From NCBI GenBank assembly GCA_030142905.1, contig JASJOG010000024.1, positions 310,001 through 374,000 of the forward strand: DNA of 64,000 nt, given 5' to 3'. This stretch comes from Heliopora coerulea. Taxonomy: Eukaryota; Cnidaria; Anthozoa; Scleralcyonacea; Helioporidae. The position numbers and the translations under genes are program-made. Shown here one piece after another: positions 30,901 to 37,759 of the stretch. Every line of letters begins with the position of its first letter. The stretch's first letter is position 1. A model generated the notes under the pieces. The model saw nothing but the letters and a program-made list of their open reading frames with translations, searched no databases and was not told where the DNA came from.

Positions 30901-33099
30901 TAAAGGAGTTCCTGGAAAAATTCTTTATTTTGCGTTCGCAAGGTAGGTACGACGTGGTGGTACGCGGTGGTACGACGTAGGTGGTGACGCTGTGCACGAT
31001 GACCTGACATCTACCAATCGCATCAACAAAACAAGTGCTTTGTGAAATCTGCAAGGCTTTGACACCACCAAGCAACTACCGCACGACATAATTCATACCC
31101 TTCTTGAAGAAGTTTTCAAGTATGTGTAAAACAAGATTTGTTCATCTTCACTTTATTGAGACAAGAGAGGTAAATCTTCAACAGATCAACAATGGAAGAA
31201 CATATCATGAATATGGCTACAGTGAAGAGAGTGATAAACCAGGGCCTTTAAGGGAGTCAGTTTTGCAGGCAAGGGAAAGATACAACCTTAAATATAATGC
31301 AGTTCAGTCAAGATTCTTTCCGCGTATCTTGCCATTTATCATCAGTCCATTCATGCATAGATTGCAGCAGTCAATATTATGGTTACGTGGTGGAGCTTAT
31401 ACAGATTGTACAGATAACATTTGCCCCAGTTATCAATTGAGAAACTGTATAATATTTGGAACAGTTATCCCTGGAGCATCATACCAAATACCAAATTGAA
31501 GGAACTGTTCCTAGATAAAAACATCATCCCTAAACTGAATGCACTACTTGATATATGTTCTTGGAATGATAAATCTGCTTGGCCCCTGATCCGCTCGTGG
31601 TGTTTTAGCTTTGAATCAGCTCATAGATATTTTAAAGAATTGGCAAAAAAAGCAGAATTTCATAAACCTGCCCTTATCCTCAGCCAAACTACACCTTCTG
31701 GAGTGTTGAAGTTGGGGATACAGAAGAGTTCCCAAGCTCCCGCCCGCTTTTTGCTACTGACAAGAAGTACGGGGTCCTTCATGCTGTTGGTGCAGAGAAG
31801 CTTTGCTATTTGCAGCAAAATGTAAGGAATTTAGGTTGCCACCTGGCGATCAGTGGGAGAAAGTTTACAAAGCAACTTGATTAGTGTTAGAATCTACAAG
31901 ATACTGCAAGTCAGCCACCCTTGCAGTTGGTGTGAATGGTGATTCTCCCCTTCCAGTCTTTGGACAACTGGAGAAGATTTGAGTTGTAAATGAGTTTGTT
32001 TATTTTAAAGTTTTCTTATGGCAGACTGACTCACTACATTGTGCGCATCAGGCATATCATGTGAAAAGGGTTGTTCCTGATGCTTCACGCTTTGTTATGA
32101 TGGTTTGTTAGATTATAAATATGTTTCATATAAAAAAGAGATGTTGTACAGAATTGGAATTAAAGTTGAAGCATTTTAGCTGTAGTGGATCTACGGAAGA
32201 GGGCTCCCGCAATGTGCATCCTTTTTTAATCAGGTGGTACAATGCTTCAGGACCATATCAGGAATTTCACACATGCGAGTAAACAATGGGACTATTAAGG
32301 CTAAAACAGATGCCCTGACTTGTAATCGTGGATACCTTGGCAATGGCTTGGTTCCCTGCTTTTGAAAAAATTCTAGTCAGAAATTGCAAAGATCATCTTA
32401 ATTTCGGCCTTTGCAAAATTAAAAATTTTCATGGAGAACATGCCTCCAGACTCCCTACCGGGGTTCGCAGTGAACTTACAACTTGTCGACGATTTTTTAA
32501 GTCATAATGTGCCCCGCTGTTTCACTCCATGCATGATCTATTACTACTTTAGGTCCGTTCTCCAAATGTTAGCATAATAGTTGAAATGTCATTGACATTT
32601 TTGTGTCAGCTTAGACTACTTTTCAGTTATTTTAGTTATGAATTTTTGGCATCATTTTGAATTAAAATAGGACAAAATGTATTAAGATTATTTTCATGAA
32701 TACTTTGATAGTTTTTTTATTTTTTATTTTTGTTGCCGTTCTCTGTATGTCTTCTGACGTGAATCTCCGAGAAACAACGAATAAAACTAAGTTCACTATT
32801 AATATACCCAAATACATATATACACCAGTACAAGCAAAATTATATGCAGGTATTCATGACTCCTTATGGTTCTTTGTATGTTTTACATATAGATTGTGCA
32901 AGAGGCTCTGGACAAAGCATCTGTTGGAAGAACAACAGTAATAATTGCTCATAGATTGTCTACAATCCAAAAAGCAGATGCAATCGTTGTAATTGAGTCT
33001 GGACACGTGGTTGAACAAGGAACGCACCAAAAGCTTATGGAAGCGAAAGGTATCTATTATCTTTTGCAGCAAGCTCAAAGTAAAGGCAGTGAAGCCTAA
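5739..33099 (+). CDS. ABCB1-like: ABCB (P-glycoprotein/MDR1-like) transporter, C-terminal part, 8 exons
   Basis: Join of 5739-5942, 12132-12232, 14889-15029, 23060-23216, 23902-24099, 24728-24934, 30155-30301 and 32893-33099: 1362 nt, 453 residues plus TAA. All junctions are GT-AG and the phases match (0, 2, 2, 0, 0, 0, 0). The protein corresponds to the last third of full-size ABCB1-type exporters: transmembrane helices 9-12 and the whole second nucleotide-binding domain. NBD2 has the A-loop Tyr (FRYP), Walker [11 protein letters not shown]-loop [10 protein letters not shown], signature ISGGQ, Walker B ILLLDEA, D-loop SALD and H-loop IIAHRLST. Family members pump hydrophobic compounds, including drugs and toxins, out of the cell across the plasma membrane using ATP. 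The preceding exon and all N-terminal exons were not found and should lie upstream of this window. The introns total about 26 kb and are mostly transposon-derived. Confidence 0.95.
6851..10953 (-). mobile_element. hAT DNA transposon with perfect 8-bp TSD
   Basis: A 4103-bp element in an ABCB intron. The ends are CAGTGGCGTACC (left) and, inverted, CAGAGGCCTACC (right): hAT-type terminal inverted repeats. Both are flanked by the identical 8-bp duplication TACAACTC (6843-6850 and 10954-10961), as hAT transposases produce. Subterminal copies of TTTACCGAC occur just inside the left end (about 6903) and several times inside the right end (about 10840-10890), likely transposase binding sites. The transposase gene inside reads on the minus strand and is broken. 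The perfect TSD implies recent insertion. Confidence 0.93.
7413..10465 (-). pseudogene. hAT transposase (TTF zinc finger, DUF4371, hATC), broken
   Basis: Minus-strand transposase in several frames. From the N-terminus it shows a C2H2-like finger ([19 protein letters not shown], about 10370-10450), a Ser/Asp/Glu-rich stretch (about 9830-10260), a likely 112-bp intron (9718-9829, GTAAGG...TTTGTAG), and a TTF-type zinc finger block ([21 protein letters not shown]). Next come the DUF4371-like core (8502-8950) and a C-terminal hAT dimerisation domain ([20 protein letters not shown], 7413-8441). Frames are disrupted near 10265, 9350, 8940 and 8500. In the catalytic region the motif usually read as DETxD is GNTTSD, and the usual CYDGAS is CYGTTAS, so acidic catalytic residues appear lost. 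The enzyme should be inactive. Confidence 0.88.
11083..11272. repeat. (AAAC)n and (AAT/ATG)n microsatellites
   Basis: About five AAAC units at 11083-11103 are followed after 100 bp by a mixed AAT/ATG array at 11208-11272. There is no coding signal between them. The rest of 10962-12131 shows no supportable gene. Confidence 0.7.
12132..12232 (+). CDS. ABCB1-like: ABCB exon: cytoplasmic extension of TM10-TM11
   Basis: 101 nt starting [15 protein letters not shown] and ending LYK, with the last codon split after two bases (phase 2). This is the long cytoplasmic helix containing the family motif E.I.N.(R/K)TV.SL, which couples the membrane domain to the nucleotide-binding domain. Acceptor is TTTTACTAG and donor GTAAGC. 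It lies 1.2 kb downstream of the hAT transposon that fills most of the preceding intron. Confidence 0.92.
12250..12720. repeat. Pyrimidine-rich tract then GTAT/TTTG simple repeats
   Basis: 12250-12390 is almost purely C+T on the + strand (CCTT/TTCC units). From 12580 to 12720 there are degenerate GTATGTA, then TTTG and TTTA tetranucleotide repeats. Open frames across this stretch are low-complexity products of the repeat. Confidence 0.7.
13072..13165 (-). mobile_element. tRNA-like SINE fragment
   Basis: On the minus strand a B-box-like segment GAGTTCAAATCCCGC is preceded by a degraded anticodon-arm-like region. No convincing A box or acceptor stem is left, so this is a SINE relic rather than a tRNA gene. 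Confidence 0.4.
13769..13838. repeat. 35-bp tandem duplication beside hAT MITE
   Basis: Two direct 35-bp units (13769-13803 and 13804-13838), each starting TTTAGGCTGACGG and ending in AATGTATG or AACGTATG, differ at two positions. The end of the second unit is also the left target duplication of the MITE that follows. Confidence 0.85.
14213..14460. repeat. (TA)n arrays flanking a hairpin element
   Basis: (AT)n at 14213-14243 and (TA)n at 14432-14460 bracket about 190 bp that includes the 51-bp hairpin and a second small hairpin (GCTCTACCATCCGGTATTGAGC). The 13-mer AGAAATCTTCATG before the first TA array repeats the outer end of the right hairpin arm, so the array sits between two copies of the same terminus. 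Confidence 0.7.
14249..14355. repeat. 51-bp near-perfect inverted repeat (hairpin)
   Basis: Arms 14249-14299 and 14305-14355 are complementary over 51 bp with one mismatch (TCATG against TAATG) and a 5-nt loop (AGTGC). The arm begins ATGAAGATTTCTTAAAACAG. It lies in a TA-flanked insertion within the hAT MITE and encodes no protein. Confidence 0.9.
14889..15029 (+). CDS. ABCB1-like: ABCB exon: TM11
   Basis: 141 nt. The first base completes the split Lys codon; the exon then reads [14 protein letters not shown] and ends DFVDVM plus two bases of the next codon. It contains the hydrophobic TM11 segment and the family motif FRFAGYLV (FRFGAYLV in vertebrates). The exon begins only 72 bp after the TSD of a hAT MITE that ends at 14809, so that insertion nearly reached the splice acceptor (TACAG). 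Confidence 0.92.
15430..15600. repeat. TACATA/ATACGT simple repeat
   Basis: Degenerate hexamer repeats with many TACATA, GTATAC and CATATG steps; no coding content. The stretch 15600-15830 that follows is AT-rich with nothing recognisable. Confidence 0.7.
16015..17665 (-). pseudogene. LINE reverse transcriptase and C-terminal domain, frameshifted
   Basis: Minus-strand RT pieces in order: 17315-17665 with [18 protein letters not shown], 16866-17246 with [13 protein letters not shown] (motif A) and GVPQESVL, 16639-16833 with SYADDTILF (the YADD catalytic motif), and 16015-16566 with [10 protein letters not shown] and the usual C-terminal [11 protein letters not shown]. The pieces are split by frameshifts near 17290, 16860 and 16630, and GVPQGS has become GVPQES. 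The polymerase is therefore dead, though the catalytic Asp pair remains. Confidence 0.9.
18139..19065 (-). pseudogene. LINE 5' region and APE endonuclease
   Basis: 18859-19065 encodes a basic block finishing [15 protein letters not shown], the usual lead-in to the endonuclease in this clade. 18139-18813 encodes the nuclease itself, with SETWLNSS (Mg-binding Glu), [21 protein letters not shown] and SDHCIVYC (catalytic Asp-His). All catalytic residues I can place are present. The two parts are in different frames, separated by a short disrupted segment near 18820-18858, so the ORF is broken. Confidence 0.88.
19440..19745 (+). pseudogene. Eroded Penelope-like GIY-YIG domain and tail
   Basis: On the + strand, interrupted frames still read [32 protein letters not shown] and LAHEFSDF, the pattern of the GIY-YIG nuclease end of Penelope-like elements. 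About 100 bp later comes CTGAAGA...CGAAAC (19675-19699), a decayed version of the hammerhead-like tail. The RT part is absent: a 5'-truncated, old copy. Confidence 0.65.
20095..20298 (-). pseudogene. Inverted copy of GIY-YIG domain (left arm)
   Basis: Minus-strand fragment starting [22 protein letters not shown], with the GIY-YIG pair (VVY...VYVG), then [15 protein letters not shown] (catalytic Arg) and FFSEGHKG (His). After a stop the same strand continues [13 protein letters not shown] to SREFL at about 19960. This arm keeps a central nuclease segment of about 43 codons that the right arm has lost. Confidence 0.75.
20352..21764 (+). pseudogene. Penelope-like RT C-terminal part and deleted GIY-YIG
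   Basis: Begins inside the RT palm: [17 protein letters not shown] corresponds to the catalytic (F/Y)xDD box but one residue is missing, leaving FLD. It continues [30 protein letters not shown] and, after a stop at about 20664, IKRGFKKNF. After another stop it reads [17 protein letters not shown] (about 20840-20900) and [11 protein letters not shown]. About 400 bp of unrelated-looking sequence follows, then the nuclease start [16 protein letters not shown] fused directly to IDKTDLND. Multiple lesions; non-functional. Confidence 0.8.
21832..21856 (+). ncRNA. Degenerate hammerhead-like core, right arm
   Basis: TTGATAA (21832-21838) stands where CTGATGA is expected. It is followed by a stem GGGG-TTGAT-CCCC and then GAAAC. 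The stem II/GAAAC half is intact, but the first strand has two changes at conserved positions. The inverted copy at 19876-19901 has also lost the G of GAAA. Probably an inactive relic. Confidence 0.3.
21896..22100. repeat. Compound (TA)n (GTATAT)n (GT)n microsatellite
   Basis: About 205 bp of alternating TA, GTATAT and GT repeats between the end of a Penelope-like element and a SINE-like unit. Open frames here are low-complexity (IYIYIY, CVCVCV) and not genes. Confidence 0.9.
22101..22628 (-). mobile_element. Two tandem tRNA-derived SINE-like units (265-bp period)
   Basis: Two direct copies (22101-22365, 22366-22628) begin TATGG(T/C)ATTTTCACTCG. On the minus strand each contains a tRNA-like part. 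Copy 1 has A-box-like TAACTCAGTTGGCAGAGC and B-box GGGTCGATTCCC; copy 2 is more diverged. The unit ends differ from a normal tRNA, and no poly-A tail is seen. Tandem arrangement is unusual for SINEs. Confidence 0.7.
22629..22794 (+). mobile_element. Third SINE-like copy, inverted
   Basis: On the + strand, GGCCTCCGTAACTCTCAGTTGGCAGAG, GGGGTCGCGGGGTGGATTCCC and the tail GTCGAGGTTTCTGGGCACTCG match the two units to the left in opposite orientation. It ends in a (TA)n/(CATA)n array. The cluster of three copies is thus bounded by TA arrays on both sides. Confidence 0.7.
22795..22912. repeat. (TA)n (CA)n (CATA)n microsatellite
   Basis: TA repeats to 22845, then CACACA and about twelve CATA units. 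Degenerate CACATA continues to about 22960. Non-coding; 100 bp upstream of the TM12 exon of the ABCB gene. Confidence 0.9.
23060..23216 (+). CDS. ABCB1-like: ABCB exon: TM12 and start of NBD2 linker
   Basis: 157 nt. The first base completes Lys, giving [18 protein letters not shown], which aligns residue by residue with the TM12 region of P-glycoproteins (DVLLVFSAVVFGAMAVGQ). I chose the acceptor CATTAG at 23057-23059. An AG upstream at 23036-23037 would put a stop codon in the required frame, and the AG at 23038-23039 shifts the frame. The exon continues FTPDYVKAK and ends DEGLHP before donor GTAGGT. Confidence 0.9.
23902..24099 (+). CDS. ABCB1-like: ABCB exon: NBD2 A-loop and Walker A
   Basis: 66 codons in phase 0 starting [17 protein letters not shown]. 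The Tyr of FRYP is the A-loop residue that stacks on adenine. Walker [10 protein letters not shown] is at exon residues 42-50 (24025-24051); its Lys and Ser/Thr bind ATP phosphates and Mg. Acceptor is GTTTCAG and donor GTAAGT. Vertebrate proteins have GSSGCGKST here; the changes preserve the GxxGxGK(S/T) consensus. Confidence 0.95.
24300..24610. repeat. Degenerate GGT(T/A)-rich repeat in intron
   Basis: Irregular units such as GGTTGGTA, GGTGGGTAA and TAGGTTAGT recur through the intron between the Walker A and Q-loop exons. No protein or RNA gene seen; likely a decayed minisatellite. Confidence 0.45.
24728..24934 (+). CDS. ABCB1-like: ABCB exon: NBD2 Q-loop
   Basis: 69 codons in phase 0 starting [10 protein letters not shown] and ending ICSLPE. 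It carries the Q-loop [15 protein letters not shown], whose Gln senses the gamma-phosphate and contacts the membrane coupling helices, followed by RDNIAYGD, highly conserved in the family. Acceptor is TCAAAAG, with a weak pyrimidine tract; donor is GTAAGC. The Met at the exon start is internal, not an initiator. Confidence 0.95.
25690..25885. repeat. Polypyrimidine (CTT/CTC)n tract
   Basis: Nearly 200 bp strongly enriched in C and T on the + strand. The Lys/Glu-rich open frame on the opposite strand is a by-product. The surrounding intron (24935-26700) has no other feature I can support. Confidence 0.8.
26736..26760 (-). ncRNA. Hammerhead-ribozyme-like core, well conserved
   Basis: On the minus strand: CTGATGA, T, a perfect 4-bp stem II (GGAC-TCCTG-GTCC), then GAAA followed by GGGTGATTCG. 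Both conserved hammerhead strands and stem II are intact. It lies downstream of Penelope-like GIY-YIG and RT relics on the same strand (27190-28690), the expected position for the hammerhead of such an element. Stems I and III and the cleavage triplet were not resolved by eye. Confidence 0.5.
27116..27188. repeat. 15-bp tandem repeat (TAAGACTAAAATTAA)n
   Basis: Four to five nearly identical units of TAAGACTAAAATTAA, one with extra A bases. It lies just downstream (minus-strand sense) of the Penelope-like nuclease remnant. Confidence 0.9.
27925..28240 (+). mobile_element. Foldback SINE-like insertion flanked by 12-bp direct repeat
   Basis: ATAGCATTTGCT occurs at 27913-27924 and 28241-28252, consistent with a target duplication. 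The insert has a (TA)n array (27952-27990) and 62-bp inverted arms (27986-28047 and 28181-28243, few mismatches); the right arm overlaps the end of a tRNA-like module. The left arm carries the complement of that module's 3' end (GAGTCCCTGACGG). Confidence 0.65.
28118..28193 (+). ncRNA. tRNA-like module within SINE (not a normal tRNA gene)
   Basis: A 76-nt stretch has a D-arm-like AGCTCAATGGTTAGAGC, a good T-arm ACGGGTTCGATTCCCGT with a perfect B box, and 5-bp pairing of its ends (GAGTC/GACTC). The anticodon stem pairs poorly and the loop lacks U33, so it is probably a SINE head and not a translating tRNA. It could still drive RNA polymerase III transcription. Confidence 0.55.
30155..30301 (+). 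CDS. ABCB1-like: ABCB exon: NBD2 signature and Walker B
   Basis: 49 codons in phase 0 starting [10 protein letters not shown]. The ABC signature reads ISGGQ instead of the usual LSGGQ (exon residues 13-17). Walker B ILLLDEA includes the catalytic Glu (residue 38), followed by the D-loop SALD. Acceptor is TTATTTAG and donor GTAAGT. A 49-bp perfect hairpin in the intron begins 10 nt after the exon end (30312). Confidence 0.95.
30312..30440. repeat. 49-bp perfect hairpin immediately after splice donor
   Basis: Arms 30312-30360 and 30392-30440 are complementary over 49 bp. The single difference (G opposite T) would be a G-U pair in RNA, so the + strand transcript forms an unbroken 49-bp stem with a 31-nt loop. 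The arm begins ATTAATTTGACACAAGAG. It starts 10 nt after the end of the ABCB signature/Walker B exon. No ORF or TIR-type termini were recognised. Confidence 0.92.
31100..32250 (+). pseudogene. Eroded coding sequence of unidentified, probably transposon-linked protein
   Basis: Residual + strand coding runs through all three frames. It includes [17 protein letters not shown] (about 31070-31120), [11 protein letters not shown] with [24 protein letters not shown] (31421-31700), and further [21 protein letters not shown] and [22 protein letters not shown] (31920-32060). The R.WC..(F/Y)E..H.(Y/F)FK pattern resembles uncharacterised proteins that I associate with repeats in invertebrate and fish genomes, but I cannot name the family. 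It lies in the last ABCB intron and is clearly decayed. Confidence 0.45.
32893..33099 (+). CDS. ABCB1-like: ABCB terminal exon: NBD2 H-loop and C-terminus
   Basis: 68 codons plus TAA, starting [15 protein letters not shown]. It contains the H-loop IIAHRLST, whose His contacts the ATP gamma-phosphate, then [13 protein letters not shown] and a normal family C-terminus ([20 protein letters not shown]) ending GSEA. The length after the H-loop is typical, so this is the true end of the gene. No AATAAA was seen in the first 300 bp after the stop, so the polyadenylation site is not assigned. Confidence 0.95.
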   Translation: MVQEALDKASVGRTTVIIAHRLSTIQKADAIVVIESGHVVEQGTHQKLMEAKGIYYLLQQAQSKGSEA

Positions 33100-34110
33100 A
33101 AAGGAGGCGTTCACACAATCAACTTCAAAACACTGCTTGCAACCAAGAAATCGTGATACGTGCTTTAAGCATCACGTTAATTGTTGTCTAATTTTTGGTT
33201 CATCTCAATTCTTTCATCATTTACTTAATTTAATTTTAACTTAACTTTTTCCCTCAAAGCATACACGGGACTAAAAAACCCTTCTCCGCAGCAATAATGA
33301 TTTGTTCTTATCCTCAATACTAGTAATCAAACATGAAATAGTCAATTAACGATATAGCAAATTAAAAAACTATATGAATTGCAAAATCAGGCAGAAATTT
33401 CGTTGGTGAGGTGCTGATGAACGTGCGAATTCCAGAACATGTTATCCCCATATGTAAGAAACTTTGCAGCATAACCCAGTAAAATTGGGTAACACAAAAC
33501 TGGAGTCTTTTGCCGTCGTAAGCGTACAGGATGACGTGCTGAGCTTATAGGAGCAAAGCTTAGCGAAATTAATGGAGTAAAGCATGTTTAACTGCAAAAA
33601 GCTACAATCACTTACTACAAATTGATGATGATATTTCGTCATGCAAAATTTTCCTCTTCCAGGATTGCCCACCAATTTTAGTAGCTTTATTATCGATAAA
33701 ATCCATTTTTTAAATTCTCGACCCTTTTCGTTTGTTAAAGGCGCCTTTAGGTGTTCAAATGTACTACGTACTCCTTCCAGTTCAAATGTACTGCGTGCTC
33801 CTACCAGTCCTTCCTAACGATAATCTAGTTTTTACCAATACACGATATTTACTGTTGTCTGACTCTTAATGATCTGTTCTTACGAAAGGTACTACATTCG
33901 TTCTCAACTCCGGGCACATTGATTTGCTTTTTGTTCAAGACGATACGACAGCTTTCGTTCACATTTTGCGCTTAAAAGTCTTTTTTCGCTGTCTAAGCCT
34001 TTCCAGTAACAAAGTTATTTTTGAGGAAATCAATCCGGAGAAATCTTCCTATTTTCCACCAGGAAGCCAGTTTTCATTCCTCGATCTTTTTATTCGATAG
34101 TGTCGCCTTG
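33100..34110. other. 3' flank of ABCB gene; nothing recognisable
   Basis: AT-rich DNA after the ABCB stop. It must hold the 3' UTR and polyadenylation site, but I cannot place them. Near 33740-33810 a short direct repeat (TTCAAATGTACT, CGTACTCCT-like) occurs twice. No gene seen. Confidence 0.5.
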
Positions 34111-34120
34111 ACACTGGTAG

Positions 34121-34176
34121 GGTATGTGATGCCACTGAGCTACCAAAGCTTTGGCAGCTCAGTGACATCACATACC
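34121..34176. repeat. 56-bp palindrome without loop
   Basis: GGTATGTGATGCCACTGAGC... (34121-34148) is followed at once by its near-complement (34149-34176), with two mismatches in 28 bp. It sits at the left edge of a decayed Penelope-like element. Confidence 0.88.
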
Positions 34177-34179
34177 AAG

Positions 34180-35390
34180 TCAGTTTCAGACCCTACCCTA
34201 GCCAACCATAAAATATTCAAAACTACAATCAAACATTTCATTTAATCCAGTGACTTACCTGCCTATGCTTCAAACTTTACACTTGCTACCCTAGAATCCC
34301 GGTAGCATATTTCCTACCCAAAATTCATAACAATTGTTTTCACTTGCAGTTGACTTGCTGAACTCATTTCCAGCTTTTTAGTTATGTCTCCCTTGGTTAA
34401 GGAGTTACCTTCTTATATCAAAGGCACCAAACATACATTGTAAATTTTTCGACCAAATATGTCTCCTTATTCACAGTCATCTCACATAGTGATGGCCTTA
34501 AAGTTTTGAAGTTTTTCTTTGACTCCAACGTACTGTTTTACGACCATCCACTGCTATACATTACTTCCCTTGGCAGAACTGGTGCTTACCCTCAACAAAC
34601 CTTCGTTTGACAGTCCGCATTTCTGGCAGATAAATGGCGTAGATCTGGGCACCAAGATGGGTCCTTATTACGCTAATTTATTCGTTGACCGTTATGTTGA
34701 AAAACACATGTTTGTTTGCACGATACACAGGTCCCAACCCTGATTTCTTCGGTAGATTTATTGATAACTGTTTCGGAACATCGTCATGCTCACGTATTGA
34801 GGTGCAACGGTTCATTAGCTTTGTTACTGATTCCATCCACCGCTCAAGTTTACTACACATATCGTCAGCCGTGTATCTTTTGTGGATATTTTATTTTTAT
34901 TAACGGAAATGGGCTCACGATCGATGTCAGGGTCTACAACCCTACTGACATGAACCTATATAGTTACCTCTTTCGTTTTCGTACTCCCACCCTAACCACA
35001 CTAAGCAATCCATCCGTTACGTTAAATTCTTGCTACTTCGCCTCCTTTGCAGTCACGAGAGGATTTTGAGGCCGAATCTTTGGAAGTAAGATCCTTGTTT
35101 TGTTAAACGCGACAATCCCACCCATCTGCTAGACATGAATGGCTTTATTATAATAATGTGTCCAGGGTATTTAGCCATTGGAAAAACTTTTTTTTCATGT
35201 TTCCCGTTCAGGCACCCTTAAACCACCCGTGCGACAAAATTCCACTGTTCAGATTCCCTTAGTCCTAACATTTCATCATTTACAAAGCGATCCTGAGACA
35301 TCGGACATTTTCACCGCAAACCCATCAGTGTATCAGCATTCCGTTAATTCCTCTGTCTGTGCTTCCTCTTCTCCGGTATGCTGAGAGACA
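34180..35390 (+). pseudogene. Decayed Penelope-like reverse transcriptase
   Basis: Frame-hopping + strand remnants: LANHKIFKTTIKHF (34200-34245), AELVLTLNKPSFDSPHFWQINGV and GTKMGPYYANLFVDRYVEK (34570-34700), GRFIDNCFGTSSCSR (34745-34800), where the catalytic DD has become DN, and INGNGLTIDV, YNPTD and IPLVLTFHH (35245-35280). The order matches Penelope-like RT. There is no recognisable GIY-YIG end. It is an old copy with many stops. Confidence 0.7.
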
Positions 35391-36183
35391 TTTTAAAATA
35401 ACAAATGATTTACCATTATTTTCATACATATTGACTTTTTAATGCTATTGGTCATTTCTTGCGTCATATGAGTTATGTTTACCGATAAAAATACCACCTA
35501 GCTTTCACATTATTTCACGTTTCACTCCAACTAATCTTCGCTTGAAACGCGTTTAGACTAGCCTGACTATAACCTTGTACTTGTGAATTTCGAATGAAAG
35601 GTGATGCAATAACTAGGCTTGACGGGCTAATTTAAATAAACTTTAAAGGACATTGTATTAGCCGTCATTCGCTTTTGGTCTACAGGCACTCATTTCTTTA
35701 ACCCTTTCTCTACCGTGGACGGACTCTGCTGTTTCTCTTTGCCTAACGCCAAATGATTTACCCGTTAAGTGGGACGTCTGGTAGTAAAAGGGTTAAATAT
35801 TCTTGTTAACCAAAAAGAGATGAATTCAAAATTATTCTTTTCCATTCATTGTCTCTTAGGCAGATATTCGTCACCAAAGTTTGTCGCTTCAATGTTGCCA
35901 TCACCTCCCCGGTTTTTTCATAAAGTTGAATCGCCCCTGCACGCAAAAAACGTGGAGTCGCCGAGTGTGGAGTTAGATGTCTCACCACAAAATTGTACTG
36001 TGGTGCACTGACAAACATGTTAATATTTTCACATTCAAGGTTCACATCTTGTAATGGCTATCGATAATGCCGTGATAAAGTTGTACAGACAAACATCACA
36101 TCATACAAGTATTTCGGTATATGTTGGGCGACAGCCAGACATCAAAGAATCTTTAACTAAGTCGGTATCGTGTCATTTGACTA

Positions 36184-36988
36184 CAGTGGAACCCTGTTAA
36201 CACAGCCACCAACGGGTCGTAAGTATCTGGCCGTATTAACGGGGTAAGGTCAAATTACATGACTGGTCTCTTTCAAGTGACGTCATGACAGTTATATCAC
36301 AACTGCACTTCTAAACAACTGTTCTTAAGCATGCGGAGTGCAGGTATAATTCAATTGAAACGGAAATACTCAGTACGATAAACATAACTGAATTTTATAA
36401 ACAGGAACAATGTTCCCTACATACTGTCCTTTTCAAAACAATGGTCCCAAACTCTCGAAGTTTCCATGTTACTTTCATTAATAAATAAACTTTCAACAGT
36501 ATTTTGAAAAAATATCTGACTTTCATTTGACTTGTTTCATTTGACTTGTTTAATGCAAGTACAGTTATTACTTAATCATCTTGAAATTTAACGGATATCA
36601 TTGTTTGTCAAGTTTTATTTTCCTTTGTCATTTAATAGGGGTGGTATTATATTCCTGACTTTGGAAAGGAAATGGCTGTTTTAAAAGTCAACTATATGAC
36701 TATCACAGACTTTTTCTATTAAAAAAGTAAATCGTTAATGTTTCTCAAGATTTATTTTCGTTTATCAGTAATCTGTCCTTCGGAATGCACATTTGGTTTG
36801 AGTGGCCGTATAAACGAGGTAAATTTATAAAGGAATATATATGTTGGGATTTCACAATGTGGCCGTTGACCGCATTAATGGGGTGGCCGCATCAACGGGG
36901 TTTTCTTTTAAGAAAATGTGTGGGCGTTTCACCGGGACAAAAAAACGTGGCCGTAATAACGTGGTGGCCGTATGGCGGGGTTCCACTG
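36184..36988. mobile_element. Pogo/Tigger-like MITE with TA duplications
   Basis: Ends CAGTGGAACCCTGTTAACAC (left) and, inverted, CAGTGGAACCCCGCCATACG (right), each flanked by TA (36182-36183, 36989-36990). Short internal motifs TGGCCGTA(T/A)(T/A)AACG recur near both ends. 805 bp with no transposase ORF. TIR start and TA target suggest the Tc1/mariner-pogo superfamily; that assignment is inference. Confidence 0.8.
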
Positions 36989-37759
36989 TACTTCTATTCA
37001 TTACCACCGTTCGTATTTAGCGGTCTGATTCAAACGTTCCAAGCAATTTTGGTCCAAATTGGCTGATGTATTGTTAGATTTTGTGTAGATTCTTCGTACA
37101 ACCTCTTTTTGACTTGCATTATCTGGGCTGTCAGCGAAACACCTTTAAATGCCATATAAACAAAAGAAAACTTGGGAAACGGGAAAACGCTTGAGGATAA
37201 GGACCACAAAACAAACATTTTAAGCCCGATTCCTGCTTCAACTCGAAACGTCTGGCGAAACTCAAATTTTGACGCTGCTACCTGACTAAAATGTTCAGCT
37301 CAATATCGCTGCAGGTTTGCCCATTTTTCTAGCTACATTATCTCGAGAAGAGTGAGAAGGATCGTTGGCAGGATTTCCGTCCTAGGAGGAAAACAATGCG
37401 GTAGTACTCATAAATTGCCAAATAAGCAGTTATATCGTATGTTGATGGTGGCTTGTGTTAACACTGATTGAAGATTATTGCGCGCCGCCGTTTGACTGAC
37501 AGAGGACTGATGTGAATACAATAATATATGGCTACTACTTCATTTGTGAGACAATTTTCTGAGAGTTAGCGTTGCATCATGACCAAGCCACATCATGACC
37601 ACCGATTTTTGTCGCCGATTTGTGCCGCAATGGGGTCCAGTGAAAATCCTTCTCGTTGCCGCACCTGTCCATTCCTGTTGCCAAATCGCAGTCTATATGG
37701 TCATTGCTGCCGTATGTTGTGGAAAAACTTTGCCAGTAACGTTAAGGGCCATAGCAAGT

